From Bacteroidia bacterium (GTDB lineage Bacteria; Bacteroidota; Bacteroidia; AKYH767-A; OLB10), in NCBI GenBank assembly GCA_016788065.1, contig JAEUTI010000089.1:28707-92706 (forward strand): a DNA stretch of 64,000 nucleotides, given 5' to 3'. Positions 26,601-36,700 of this stretch are shown here, one piece after another. The translations under genes were made by a program, and so were the position numbers. The notes under the pieces are model-generated. The model was not told the DNA's origin. It did not search any database and was given only the letters and a program-made list of their open reading frames with translations. Numbering within the stretch: the first letter of the stretch is position 1; every line of letters starts with the position of its first letter.

Positions 26601-28286
26601 CTATGATAATCCTGTAATATTTCCATCATCATCAATATCCATTCCTTCGGAAGCAGGGATAGCAGGTAAACCCGGCATCCTCATCATTTCACCAAGAATT
26701 GGAACTACGAATCCGGCTCCTGCAGCAAGTTCAAATTCCCGGACATTAACTTTAAATCCGGTTGGTCTGCCGGTTTTATTTTCATCATCCGAAAATGACT
26801 TCTGTGTTTTAGCCATGCAAACCGGGAAGCCATTTACTCCAAGTTTTACAAACTCCTTGAGCTGATTGCTTGCTTTTACACTGTATGTAACATCATCGGC
26901 ACCATAGATTTCCAGTGCGATTTTCTTGATCTTCTCTTCAATTGGCAAACTCCAGTCATACAACTGATGATAGTTATTGGTACCTTTTTCAATAACATCA
27001 ACAACGGCTTTGGCCAGATCTTTAGTGCCTTCACCACCTTGACCCCATCCTTTCGATAACACTGCCTGAACCCCAACTTTAGCGCATTCATCTACAACAT
27101 ATTTCACTTCTTCATCTGAATCAGAATAGAAGCTATTGATTGCAACTACAGGAGTCAAACCAAACTTCTTGCAATTTTCAATGTGTTTGGCGACGTTCTG
27201 GAAACCCTTGCGGATATAGTCCATATTTGGAGTATTGTATTCTTCCTTCTTCGCTCCTCCATGGTGACGAAGCGCTCTTACTGTTACAACAAGTACAAGA
27301 GCCTTTGGTTTTAAGCCACCTACCGGACATTTAATATCTAAGAATTTCTCAGCACCCAGATCGGCACCAAAACCAGCTTCTGTAACGACATAATCACAAA
27401 GTGACATACCTGTTTTAGTCGCAATGATACTATTGGTTCCCTGAGCAATATTGGCAAATGGTCCACCATGAATGATAGCGGGATTCCCTTCCAGTGTTTG
27501 CACCAGATTCGGCTTAATGGCATCGCGAAGTAAAATAGCCATAGCACCTTCAGCTTTCAAATCACGTGCATAAATTGGTTTCTTATCGAAAGTATATCCG
27601 ATGAAAATATTTCCAAGTCGTTTTTTGAGGTCACTGAAATCTTTAGAAAGACAAATGATTGCCATTACCTCAGAAGCTGCTGTGATATTAAATCCATCTT
27701 CACGAGGAATACCATTCGAGCTTCCACCGATTGCAATAATGATATGACGAAGTGCGCGATCATTCATATCCATTACACGCTTCCAAACCACTGTACGCGT
27801 GTCAATATTTAAGGTACGTGATTTGCTTTGAATATTATTGTCGATCAACGCAGCGAGTAAATTATTCGCCTTTTCAATTGCAGAAAAATCACCGGTAAAA
27901 TGAAGATTAATATCTACCATTGGAATAACCTGAGAATAACCTCCTCCTGCAGCACCTCCTTTCATTCCAAAAACAGGACCTAGTGATGGCTCTCTGAGTA
28001 CCACCATTGCATTCTTACCGATCTTGTTCAATCCATCGGTTAAACCTATCGAAACAGTAGTTTTTCCTTCTCCCGCTGGTGTTGGATTTATTGCAGATAC
28101 AAGAATTAAATTCGACTTCGCTACTTTCGTTTCATCAATGATTGAAAGGGGAAGTTTTGCTTTATATTTTCCATATTGCTCCAACAACTCGGTGTCAATA
28201 TTCAGTTTTCTGGCAATATCACGAATTGACTTAATATCAGCACGTGTAGCAATTTCAAGATCAGTTAGATTTTCAGTGGTTATCAT
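26601..28286 (-). CDS. fhs: Formate-tetrahydrofolate ligase
   Basis: The 561-residue protein joins formate to tetrahydrofolate with ATP to give 10-formyl-tetrahydrofolate, or runs backward to make ATP and formate. It shows the P-loop-like TPAGEGKTTVSIGL near residue 70, EPSLGPVFGMKGGAAGGGYSQV-type blocks near 100 (read in shorter parts), GGPFANIAQGTNSI, TEAGFGADLGAEKF and the C-terminal MPGLPAIPASEGMDID ending. The length is that of the family. It lies inside the FDH/molybdopterin operon, which ties it to formate metabolism. Confidence 0.96.
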   Translation of the reverse strand: MITTENLTDLEIATRADIKSIRDIARKLNIDTELLEQYGKYKAKLPLSIIDETKVAKSNLILVSAINPTPAGEGKTTVSIGLTDGLNKIGKNAMVVLREPSLGPVFGMKGGAAGGGYSQVIPMVDINLHFTGDFSAIEKANNLLAALIDNNIQSKSRTLNIDTRTVVWKRVMDMNDRALRHIIIAIGGSSNGIPREDGFNITAASEVMAIICLSKDFSDLKKRLGNIFIGYTFDKKPIYARDLKAEGAMAILLRDAIKPNLVQTLEGNPAIIHGGPFANIAQGTNSIIATKTGMSLCDYVVTEAGFGADLGAEKFLDIKCPVGGLKPKALVLVVTVRALRHHGGAKKEEYNTPNMDYIRKGFQNVAKHIENCKKFGLTPVVAINSFYSDSDEEVKYVVDECAKVGVQAVLSKGWGQGGEGTKDLAKAVVDVIEKGTNNYHQLYDWSLPIEEKIKKIALEIYGADDVTYSVKASNQLKEFVKLGVNGFPVCMAKTQKSFSDDENKTGRPTGFKVNVREFELAAGAGFVVPILGEMMRMPGLPAIPASEGMDIDDDGNITGLS

Positions 28287-28297
28287 AAGTTGATTAT

Positions 28298-28750
28298 TCA
28301 GTTGGTACTTGTATTTTGTTTCCAGGAATGTGTGTTATCATTCAATAGCTCTTTGCCCCATACCGGAACCTTATTCTTGATCTCTTCAACGACAAATGCA
28401 CATGCATCAATAGCCATTTTACGGTGGCGGGAAGAAGTGAAGACAAACAATGAAATCTCACCTGTCTTCACCAGTCCTAAAGAATGGTAAATATGCATGC
28501 AAGATAATTGAAATCTTGAAAAAGTCTCCTCCCTTATTGAAAATAGTATCTCGTCCGCCATTTCCTTGTAGCAAGTGTATTCTATTCCTATAACTTCCTT
28601 ATTATCAATAACATCAGCCCTCACCTGACCTAAAAAAATGCTATGGGCACCTATTCCGGTTTGGGAACTATGACCGGCAATACTGGTCGCAATTTTCTCG
28701 GGCGATACCGGCCCTTCAATAAAAACCTCTTTTTTCTTGTGTTCTTTCAT
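28298..28750 (-). CDS. moaE: Molybdopterin synthase catalytic subunit
   Basis: MoaE transfers sulfur from MoaD thiocarboxylate to cyclic pyranopterin. The 150-residue protein has the family blocks GAHSIFLGQVR, EYTCYKEMAD, HSLGLVKTGE and SSRHRKMAIDACAFVVEEIK. Near the active site, in KNKVPVWGKEL, the first catalytic lysine (E. coli Lys119) is kept, but the residue after Trp (E. coli Lys126) is Gly and a Lys follows one position later. Its ATG overlaps the moeB stop by 4 bases, so the two are translationally coupled. Confidence 0.93.
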   Translation of the reverse strand: MKEHKKKEVFIEGPVSPEKIATSIAGHSSQTGIGAHSIFLGQVRADVIDNKEVIGIEYTCYKEMADEILFSIREETFSRFQLSCMHIYHSLGLVKTGEISLFVFTSSRHRKMAIDACAFVVEEIKNKVPVWGKELLNDNTHSWKQNTSTN

Positions 28751-29892
28751 GGCATTTCCCCCTTTAAATATTCGTTTAATACTTGTGCGCCTCCTACCAG
28801 GCTCTTGACTTCAGCAAACCCAAATTTCTTGAACAAAATATCTGCTCCTATTTTACTTCTGTATCCGGAGGCACAAACCAGCAAAGTTGGTATTTCAGGC
28901 CGCAGCTCACTGGCCTTTGCTTCCAGCTTTTCCAACGGAATCAATTTAACGCGATTAGAATTTATAACTGGCTGCTCACCGGGTTGTCTCACATCAATTA
29001 TCTGAAGTATTTCCTCATGTTTCATCCAGGCTTTCAGGTTGCCGGAATTAATTTCCACTGATGGAGATGAACAAAATCTATCATAACTAAAAGCTCTTAG
29101 AGCAGCCGAATCTGAAGGAAATCCCAACCAATTCTCTTCATTTCGTTCTACTACAAATTGGTTCCATTGAAATGAAGTTCCATCAAAGAAATGAAGTATT
29201 GTATATTCAAAATTTCCAATCTTAGCAATCCATTTTAGTGCAACATGAGCCTGCATCATGCCAATAAAACCGGGTATAGTATTTAACACACCTTGTTCAT
29301 GACAACTTTGTACACTTCCCGATTCAGGTGGATGCTGAAAAATACATCTGTATGTTGCCCCGCGTTTTCCATTCTCAAGTAAATTATTGAACAGCGCAAA
29401 CTGACCGGAATAACGATTTACAGAACCATGAATAAAAGGTTTTTCAAGCAACACACAAGCATCATTAATCAGGTAACGGGTTTCAAAATTATCTGTGCAA
29501 TCAATTATCAGATCAAATTTTCGGATTATATGCTCAACATTCTGAGTAGTTAATCTTTCAGGGAAAGTGTGAACTGAAATATGATCATTAATTGCTTGCA
29601 AATGCTTTGCAGCAACCTCACATTTTAACGCTCCTATATCATTGGTTTGAAATAAAACCTGCCTTTGCAAATTACTTAATGAAACCACATCAAAATCTAC
29701 GATACCTATAGTTCCAATTCCGGCAGCAGCCAGATAGCTTAATACCGGAGAACCTAGTCCACCTGCGCCAACAACTAATACATTAGCTTGTTTAAGCAAC
29801 AACTGACCCTTAGTACCAAATTCAGGCAACATCAGGTGACGACTGTATCGTAATTTTTCGTGCTCGTTAAGATCCATATTCTTTCCAGGCAT
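28747..29892 (-). CDS. moeB: MoeB-type adenylyltransferase fused to a rhodanese domain
   Basis: Residues about 8-250 are an E1-like ThiF/MoeB domain: GxGGLGSP-type loop VVGAGGLGSPVLSYL, arginine block LQRQVLF, and SCHEQGVL in the crossover-loop region. Residues about 285-381 are a rhodanese domain with the persulfide Cys in LLVCASGYRSK. Together they would adenylylate the MoaD C-terminus and thiolate it. The CxxC pairs that bind structural zinc in E. coli MoeB are not both present: only one Cys of the first pair is seen (TYRC) and the second pair is missing. An alternative ATG at 29877 would shorten the protein by 5 residues and the overlap with mobA to 11 bases. Confidence 0.9.
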   Translation of the reverse strand: MPGKNMDLNEHEKLRYSRHLMLPEFGTKGQLLLKQANVLVVGAGGLGSPVLSYLAAAGIGTIGIVDFDVVSLSNLQRQVLFQTNDIGALKCEVAAKHLQAINDHISVHTFPERLTTQNVEHIIRKFDLIIDCTDNFETRYLINDACVLLEKPFIHGSVNRYSGQFALFNNLLENGKRGATYRCIFQHPPESGSVQSCHEQGVLNTIPGFIGMMQAHVALKWIAKIGNFEYTILHFFDGTSFQWNQFVVERNEENWLGFPSDSAALRAFSYDRFCSSPSVEINSGNLKAWMKHEEILQIIDVRQPGEQPVINSNRVKLIPLEKLEAKASELRPEIPTLLVCASGYRSKIGADILFKKFGFAEVKSLVGGAQVLNEYLKGEMP

Positions 29893-30442
29893 TCAGATCT
29901 GCTTTGGTATTAAAATTCAGAAATAAATTTTCAGCATTATCGAATTCAACTAAATTTAAGCTGAATTTCTTAACTATCAATTGCATTTTTAAAATATCGG
30001 AATGTATCAGTGCACCTAATTTTTCTTGAATGGAAGCATGATAAAAACCACATAATGGTTCAATTCCATCTTTTGTTAAGGGCAGACAAATTTCAGAATC
30101 ATTTATAGCCTCATACAATTTTAAAATTGCCTCCGTAGTAATCAATGGCATATCACAGGCAATAACGAAAATCCATTCAGAATTTGCATGCTCAAAGGCT
30201 GAAACAATACCGCCGGCAGGTCCTTTATCAGTTATAGAATCAGGGAAAACCTGAAATCCTGAATTTTTATAACTATCGTTATTGCTTATCACAATAACAT
30301 CCGAAAAAAGCGTGCTCAATACTTCCAAAATATGGGAGGACATTGGCTTATTTCTGAACTCCACCAATCCTTTATCACTACCCATCCGGGACGATTTCCC
30401 ACCTGCAAGGAGGACAGCAGTAGCATCTGACAATTTTAACAT
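29867..30442 (-). CDS. mobA: Molybdenum cofactor guanylyltransferase
   Basis: MobA adds GMP to molybdopterin to make the guanine dinucleotide cofactor used by formate dehydrogenases. The 191-residue protein begins ATAVLLAGGKSSRMGSDKGLVEF, the nucleotidyltransferase signature, and has FVIACDMPLI near residue 90 with the metal-binding Asp. It starts 1 base after the transporter stop and overlaps the moeB start. Confidence 0.94.
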   Translation of the reverse strand: MLKLSDATAVLLAGGKSSRMGSDKGLVEFRNKPMSSHILEVLSTLFSDVIVISNNDSYKNSGFQVFPDSITDKGPAGGIVSAFEHANSEWIFVIACDMPLITTEAILKLYEAINDSEICLPLTKDGIEPLCGFYHASIQEKLGALIHSDILKMQLIVKKFSLNLVEFDNAENLFLNFNTKADLNAWKEYGS

Positions 30443-30443
30443 T

Positions 30444-31178
30444 TCATTGCAAGATAAGTTTTATTCCGGCAAATATCAACACCATTGCAAGAACTTTTTT
30501 CATCATTGCAGGTGGCAACTTTCTGCTACCAACCCAGGAGCCCACCAGTCCGCCACAAAAAGCAGCGATAGTCCAGTAAAGGATCTCCATATCAGGTAAA
30601 AATCCGGTCATTGCCATACCTAACAGGCCGGAAATGGAATTTAAAAAAATAAATAACGCCGATATGAGTGCAGTTTGTTTGAGTCCCGCCCAGCCCATTA
30701 TTAATAACAACGGACTTAAAACAATTCCACCTCCAATACCTGTGATTCCGGAAACTATTCCGATAGCTAAACCAACAAGAATGGTAATATATGCTGCAGG
30801 TACCTGTATCACTCTTTCAGGAACATTAAAAAAACCTGTTAAGCGAATTGCAGCAATTAAAATCAGGACACCTAAAATTTTCCGATAAACTTCATCCGAA
30901 ACCGGAATCATAGCACCAAAAAAAGCGGCAGGCATACTACCCGCAATTAGTGCAATAAAAAAACCTTTCGGAAGCTCTGATACACTGCTAAATCTGATGA
31001 ATGCAACCATGGATACAAAAACATTCATCAGTAATGCTGCAGGTTTCATAGTTTCAGGAACCATATGAAGCAATCCCATGATTGCCAGATAGCCACTTGC
31101 TCCGCCATGCCCAACTGATGAATAGAGCAAGGCAATCAAAAAGAAAATGAGCGGAAGAAAACTTAGAACTACATCCAT
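30444..31178 (-). CDS. TauE/SafE family membrane transporter
   Basis: The 244-residue protein has about eight hydrophobic segments, with the duplicated family motif visible as SSVGHGGASGYLAIMGL near residue 20 and SGITGIGGGIVLSPLLLIMGW near 140. Family members move sulfur-containing anions and some other small acids across the inner membrane. It is embedded between moeA (7 bases) and mobA (1 base), so it is surely part of the cofactor operon. No modABC molybdate importer is in the window. Whether this protein handles a sulfur compound, an oxyanion or formate cannot be told from sequence. Confidence 0.88.
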   Translation of the reverse strand: MDVVLSFLPLIFFLIALLYSSVGHGGASGYLAIMGLLHMVPETMKPAALLMNVFVSMVAFIRFSSVSELPKGFFIALIAGSMPAAFFGAMIPVSDEVYRKILGVLILIAAIRLTGFFNVPERVIQVPAAYITILVGLAIGIVSGITGIGGGIVLSPLLLIMGWAGLKQTALISALFIFLNSISGLLGMAMTGFLPDMEILYWTIAAFCGGLVGSWVGSRKLPPAMMKKVLAMVLIFAGIKLILQ

Positions 31179-31185
31179 CAGGAAA

Positions 31186-32394
31186 CTAGTTTAAATGATT
31201 CACCATTTGAACCCGTACATGATCGCCTTCTTTGACCTCAACAACTTCTTCATCAATTACCACGATACAATTTGCTTTACAAAACGGAAGCAGTTTATAA
31301 GATTCCTGCCCTTCCAGAATGGTGACAGTTTGAAGGTCGGTGTAAGCTCGTAAAAAATGAATCATACCACTTTTTTTAGAATAATTACCATTGACAGGCA
31401 ACTGCATTTCCTTCGCAAATGGCGTCGGATAACCCATTGAACGATATAAGGCAGGCAGCACATATTCATAAAAACAAACCATCACTGAAGCAGGGTTTCC
31501 GGGCAATCCAAAAATTACCTTCTTATTTTTCATACCAAAATAAATTGGTTTACCAGGCTTTTGTTTTACTTTGTAAAAAATGGCTTTAACCTTCTGATTG
31601 CTGAGAGCCTTCCCGACAAAATCATAATCACCAACGCTGATTCCACCGGTAAACAAAACAAAATCATGCTCCTTTGAAGCTTCTTTAAAAATGTCAATTG
31701 TGTTCTGCAAATTATCAGCAGCATGAAATATGGAAATATCCTCAAACCCATGTTCATTTAAAACCGAATTAAGCATAAAGGAATTGGATTCATAAATGCA
31801 GCCCTCTTCTAAATCTTTCCCTGGAGCGATCAATTCATTTCCTGTTACAATAACTGCAATAGCCGGTTTTTTGAAACATCGAACCGTAGTTGTTCCAAGA
31901 GAATATAAGAGACCAATACTTCCGGATGTTATTCTTTCAAATTTCGGAATGGCAATCTCACGCTTTCTGATTTGTGAACCTCTGTAACGAATATTACTTC
32001 CTCTGGTTATATTTTCATTATCGGGGATCATCTCCTCCTGACGTACAGTAACATGCTCTTGCATAACAACTGTATCGAGACTATCCGGCACAGCTGCACC
32101 GGTAAAAATGCGAATACAACTTCCGGATTCACATTTGCCTTCAAACACTTTTCCAGCAGTTGATTCCCCGCAGATTTTTAAACTTTTAAACTTTTTCAGA
32201 TCTTTTATCCGGAAAGCATAACCGTCGACAGCAGCCTGGTTAAAGGGTGGAGAATCTATTGGGCTCAAAATACTCAATGCAGTAACTAAACCACGTGAGG
32301 TATTCACTTCATAATTTTCAATCTTAGCCAGTGGAATTTCCTTTAACAGTAATTCCTTAGCTTCTTCGAAAGATATCATAAAAGCCTTACCCAT
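31186..32394 (-). CDS. moeA: Molybdopterin molybdenumtransferase
   Basis: MoeA inserts molybdate (or tungstate) into adenylylated molybdopterin. The 402-residue protein has SPIDSPPFNQAAVDGYAF near residue 45, IVTGNELIAPGKDL near 180, FTGGISVGDYDFVG near 245 and FGLPGNPASVMVCFYEYV near 300, the standard MoeA landmarks. An in-frame ATG at 32379 is a possible later start. It begins 2 bases after moaA. Confidence 0.95.
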   Translation of the reverse strand: MGKAFMISFEEAKELLLKEIPLAKIENYEVNTSRGLVTALSILSPIDSPPFNQAAVDGYAFRIKDLKKFKSLKICGESTAGKVFEGKCESGSCIRIFTGAAVPDSLDTVVMQEHVTVRQEEMIPDNENITRGSNIRYRGSQIRKREIAIPKFERITSGSIGLLYSLGTTTVRCFKKPAIAVIVTGNELIAPGKDLEEGCIYESNSFMLNSVLNEHGFEDISIFHAADNLQNTIDIFKEASKEHDFVLFTGGISVGDYDFVGKALSNQKVKAIFYKVKQKPGKPIYFGMKNKKVIFGLPGNPASVMVCFYEYVLPALYRSMGYPTPFAKEMQLPVNGNYSKKSGMIHFLRAYTDLQTVTILEGQESYKLLPFCKANCIVVIDEEVVEVKEGDHVRVQMVNHLN

Positions 32395-32396
32395 AA

Positions 32397-33401
32397 TTAG
32401 CCTCCTATTCCCATCATAGATCTGCGGTGGGAAGATGTTTCTTCAAGTCCCCAGCTTACTCCGCTATTTCCTCCCAGCTGAAAATGTTTACCCGCCAAAC
32501 ACGATCGTATTAAGAGTGAAACATCTTCACCGGAACGAAGTGCACTCAATAAGTCAGTTTCTGTTTTGCTGAACAAACAATTGCGCATTTTACCATCTGA
32601 AGTAAGTCGCAATCTGTTACATCCACCACAAAATGGTTCACTCATGGTAGTGATGATCGAAAATGTCCCGTTATAATTCTTAATTTGAAATTTTTTTGTG
32701 GTGTCGTGAACACCATCTTCTAACTTAATAATTTCGGAATGCGTTCGGGCAATAATTTCCAGCATTTCACCGGCATGAATCACCCGATCAGGTTGCCATT
32801 TATTTCCGGGAAATGGCATAAATTCAATAAACCTCACATGAACTGGTTCTTCTTTCGTCCATTCAACAAAGTCTGCAAGTTCATTTTCATTATATCCGTT
32901 CATAACTACCATGTTGATTTTAACATGAAAGTTATGATCTAGTAATAACTGAATATTATTTTTTACCTGAATGAAATCATCCCTTTGGGTGAGTTTATGA
33001 AATAAATCCCTGTTGAGAGTATCGAGACTGACATTGATAGAATTGATCCCGGCTTCCTTAAAAACATCCATAAAATGATGTATTCTGGAACCATTGGTTG
33101 TTAAAACCAATTTTGTTCCGGTCATTCCAAGCTCCCTGATAATCATGGATGCATCTTTTCTGACCAGAGGTTCACCGCCGGTTATCCGGATTTTTTTTAC
33201 TCCCTCGCAGATAAATATTTTCGCTAAGGAAATTATTTCACTGGTAGACATCTGATCCGAACCATGCGAATTACAATCCCCCTTTATGCTATCATCCAGA
33301 TGTTCAGGCTGAGGCAAACAGTACAAACATTTGTAGTTGCACCGGTCTGTCAGACTGATTCTCAGGTAGTCATGTATCCGACCAAACTGATCTTTGAGCA
33401 T
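32397..33401 (-). CDS. moaA: GTP 3',8-cyclase (radical SAM)
   Basis: MoaA starts molybdopterin synthesis by rearranging GTP. The radical-SAM cluster motif CNYKCLYC lies near residue 21, and GGEPLVRKD near 75 is the SAM-binding glycine loop. The C-terminal second cluster is CGGCNRLRLTSDGKMRNC. The protein ends in Gly-Gly, needed in trans for activity in known MoaA. The 334-residue length is usual. A 76-base gap separates it from moaD upstream; I see no terminator in it. Confidence 0.96.
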   Translation of the reverse strand: MLKDQFGRIHDYLRISLTDRCNYKCLYCLPQPEHLDDSIKGDCNSHGSDQMSTSEIISLAKIFICEGVKKIRITGGEPLVRKDASMIIRELGMTGTKLVLTTNGSRIHHFMDVFKEAGINSINVSLDTLNRDLFHKLTQRDDFIQVKNNIQLLLDHNFHVKINMVVMNGYNENELADFVEWTKEEPVHVRFIEFMPFPGNKWQPDRVIHAGEMLEIIARTHSEIIKLEDGVHDTTKKFQIKNYNGTFSIITTMSEPFCGGCNRLRLTSDGKMRNCLFSKTETDLLSALRSGEDVSLLIRSCLAGKHFQLGGNSGVSWGLEETSSHRRSMMGIGG

Positions 33402-33477
33402 GGTTTTAAATTAATGATTAATTGCAGGGACTGAAAACCTTGCCTCCCAAAATTACATATAAAAAAGATAAAACATC

Positions 33478-33711
33478 TCAGCCTCCTGAAAAAGGAGGTA
33501 AAATTGCAACTACATCCCCATCAGTAAGCAACAAATTACCGTTAATTAATTTATGATTTACAGCAATCGCATAATTCAATTTTCCCAGATTTGGAAACTG
33601 CCGGTTTAACTCAGTACGAATCGAATCTGTATCAACTGCCACCTTTTGCTGCTCTCTGAATCCGGTTGCTTCTGCTGCAGCAGAAAAAAAAACTAATTTA
33701 ACTGAAGCCAT
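33478..33711 (-). CDS. moaD: Molybdopterin synthase sulfur carrier subunit
   Basis: This 77-residue ubiquitin-fold protein ends in PPFSGG; the terminal Gly-Gly is the site that MoeB adenylylates and that carries the thiocarboxylate used by MoaE. It begins 3 bases after the stop of the giant T9SS protein gene and no promoter fits in that gap, so its expression depends on the upstream gene's transcript. Confidence 0.93.
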   Translation of the reverse strand: MASVKLVFFSAAAEATGFREQQKVAVDTDSIRTELNRQFPNLGKLNYAIAVNHKLINGNLLLTDGDVVAILPPFSGG

Positions 33712-33714
33712 AAA

Positions 33715-36700
33715 CTAATGAAGATAATCTGGGATACAAACGATTCTGAAATTATGAATTTGCACTGAATCTAAGACTGAAAGTGTATATACTCCGGAAT
33801 TCACATGCGGAAGTGAAATATTTCCATCACTACCTGCGAATATTACTCCTTTCGCTATGGTTGCCCCTCGCTGATCAAAAAGGACATATTCGAGATCTGA
33901 ATGAATTACGTCGTTTAATTTGATTGTAAAATTACCTGAACCGGGATTCGGATAAACAGTAATTAATTCCATTATACTTGTTGAAGCAGGTTCCCGGCAA
34001 ACCACAGCAACTGCTAAAACATTCGAATTTTTAGTGCAACCATTTGATCCTGTAACGGTCACTTTATAATTTCCGGTGGTTTTGGCATAATATTCATCGG
34101 AAATAGCACCGGCAATGTAAGAAGAACCTTTGCGCCATTGATAAGTGATGCCTGCACCAGAATTCGCTCGCAGTAATACGCTGTCACCATCACAAAATGA
34201 AAGCGGACCGCCGGCAATAATTGATGCAGGAGGTGAAGGTAATATAGAAACCAAAATTGAATTCGAATTTCTGGAACAGCCATTTGAATCAGTTATCCTG
34301 ACTTTAAACTGACCTGCAGTCTTTGCAACATACTGTAGCCCTGTTGCTCCTACAACATCATTGCTGTACTTTTTCCATTGATACGAATAACCTGATGCAT
34401 TATTTGCTTCAAGTGTTACACTGTCGCCGACACAAAACGAAGTATTGCCAGAAGCTGTAATATTCGCAGGTGGTAATGGATTTACTACAACAAATGTATT
34501 TCCCGAATTGCGGGAACATCCAAATACCGAAGTTGCAGTTACTTTATAAGTTCCCGTTCCTGATGCAGTATAAGTAGAATCCGTTGCGCCGGAAATAAGG
34601 TTGCCGTATTTTCTCCATTGGTACATATACGAACTCCCTGTGTTGGTGACAAGCTGAACATTGCCGCCGGCACAGAAAGTTGTAGGTCCGGAAGGTGTTA
34701 CTATTAATGGGGGAATTATATCAACATTAATAGTTACCGGAGTACGTGGTGTCAGTGGACAGATATCATCTCCGATATAAAACGTAGTTGAATTCTGCAA
34801 CCCTGGAGTGGTGTATTGTGATCCTGATGATAATAAATTCCCACCGGTTAAAGCATCATAAAATGAAATGTAGTTTCCATTTACAGCAGTGATGGTATAA
34901 TTCTTACCCTGACAAATGGTAATTGACTGTGATGAGCCTGCATAATCGACAGCTTCGCAGAGATCGCCTAAAGCAATTATAAATCCATCAGCTGAGCCTG
35001 CAACTGAAACTGAATTACTTGAAAAAATTCCGGGTGCAAGATCTGCTGTTCCGGTAAAAGATCCGCATATTCTTAACCGATCATTACTATCAATAGCCAT
35101 ATCCGTTCCTGAATCTGTTGCAATACCTCCGAAACTTTCACCGAAACTAAACTGATTGCCGCTGCCGGTGAATGCAACTATAAAAATATCAGAAGCTCCC
35201 TGCGGAGAATAAGTTGCAATTGTATCAGCATCCGGATTCAAATCAATTTCATCAGAAAAATTTCCGGTAGCATACCATACATCAGATGTACTGTTAGCGG
35301 TTAATGCTGAGATTTCTTCATCACCATAAGATTGAAATCTCCCTGACCAAATATAATTTCCAGTACTTCCTGAATTTCCAAAAACAAAACGTGCAACAAA
35401 TGCATCTTTACCATCATTTCCTTGTACCGACATATTATCGCTACCAATTCCCGGATCAAGATCGAGGTTTCCATCTGCACCATTGCGAGATTGTGCAAAA
35501 CCAGCAATCAAGAGTTCAGAAGTTACACCCTGAATGAATTGCATAGTATTGATTGTTGCTGAAATAGTAGCACTGCCTAATTGTTTAACCCAGATTAATG
35601 AGCCGGAAGAATTATATCTTGCAAAAAAAGCATCTGAGCCTGTAACTCCTCCGGAAGAAGTTAAACTTACTGCACTGCCTCCGGGATTAAAATTAACAGA
35701 TCCGGTAAATTTTCCTGAAATAGCAAATGAACCGGTAGTAGCATCAAAAAGAATATCTGAAGCACTGTCATGTCCGCTTCCACCATATCTGAGGGCAGAA
35801 ACATAACTCCCTGAAGCAGTGTATGCAGCTATGAAAAAATCAGTGCCTCCGGCGGAGACTAAATTATTTATCGGAGCAGCTGGATTCATATCCACTGTAT
35901 TACTGAAATAACCAGTTACTATCAAATTATTTGATCCATCAATGGTAAGTGAAGTAGCGCAATCACTACCACTGCCTCCGGCTTTGCGTGCCCATACAAG
36001 TGAACCTGCAGCATCGTATTTAGCGAAGAACATATCTTCGCCACCGGCTGCAACTAAATTAGTAACACCAACCCCGGGATTAAAATCTACTGTTCCTGAA
36101 AAAGCACCTGCAATATAAATGTTACCGGATGAATCAGAAGCTATGGCATTGATACGATCATTTCCTGATCCACCAATCTTAAATGCATGAATCAAATTTC
36201 CCGTATCATCATATTTAAACAACACGCCTTCATCGCCTCCGGATGAAGTTAAGATAATTGGTCCTGTCTGGGAATTCAATTCAATAGTTCCTGTAAATTT
36301 ACCGGCAACACAGGTATGATTTAAAGGTGTAACATGTACTTTGGTTGCCTGATCAAAACCTCCGGCCGATGATTCTTCTGCCTTAAAGGCATTCACGATA
36401 TTACCTGAGCTGTTATACGCTGCTATGAAAAAAGATAATTTCACTGGGGAGCTCAATAGTAAACTTCCCGGAGTAGGATCAAAATCAATTTCATTGGAAA
36501 AAGCTCCGGTAAGATAAATTTCTCCGGAATTTGCTGATATGAGATTTATACCTGAAGCAATAGCTCCATTCCCTCCAGCTATATTGACAAATAACAATGA
36601 ATCGGTTGCGTTAAAAGAAGCAATAAACAAATCTTGAGGTCCAACCGAATTAAACGTTAGTGAGCCTGATCCTTTACCAAATGTTGCATCATCACAAAAA

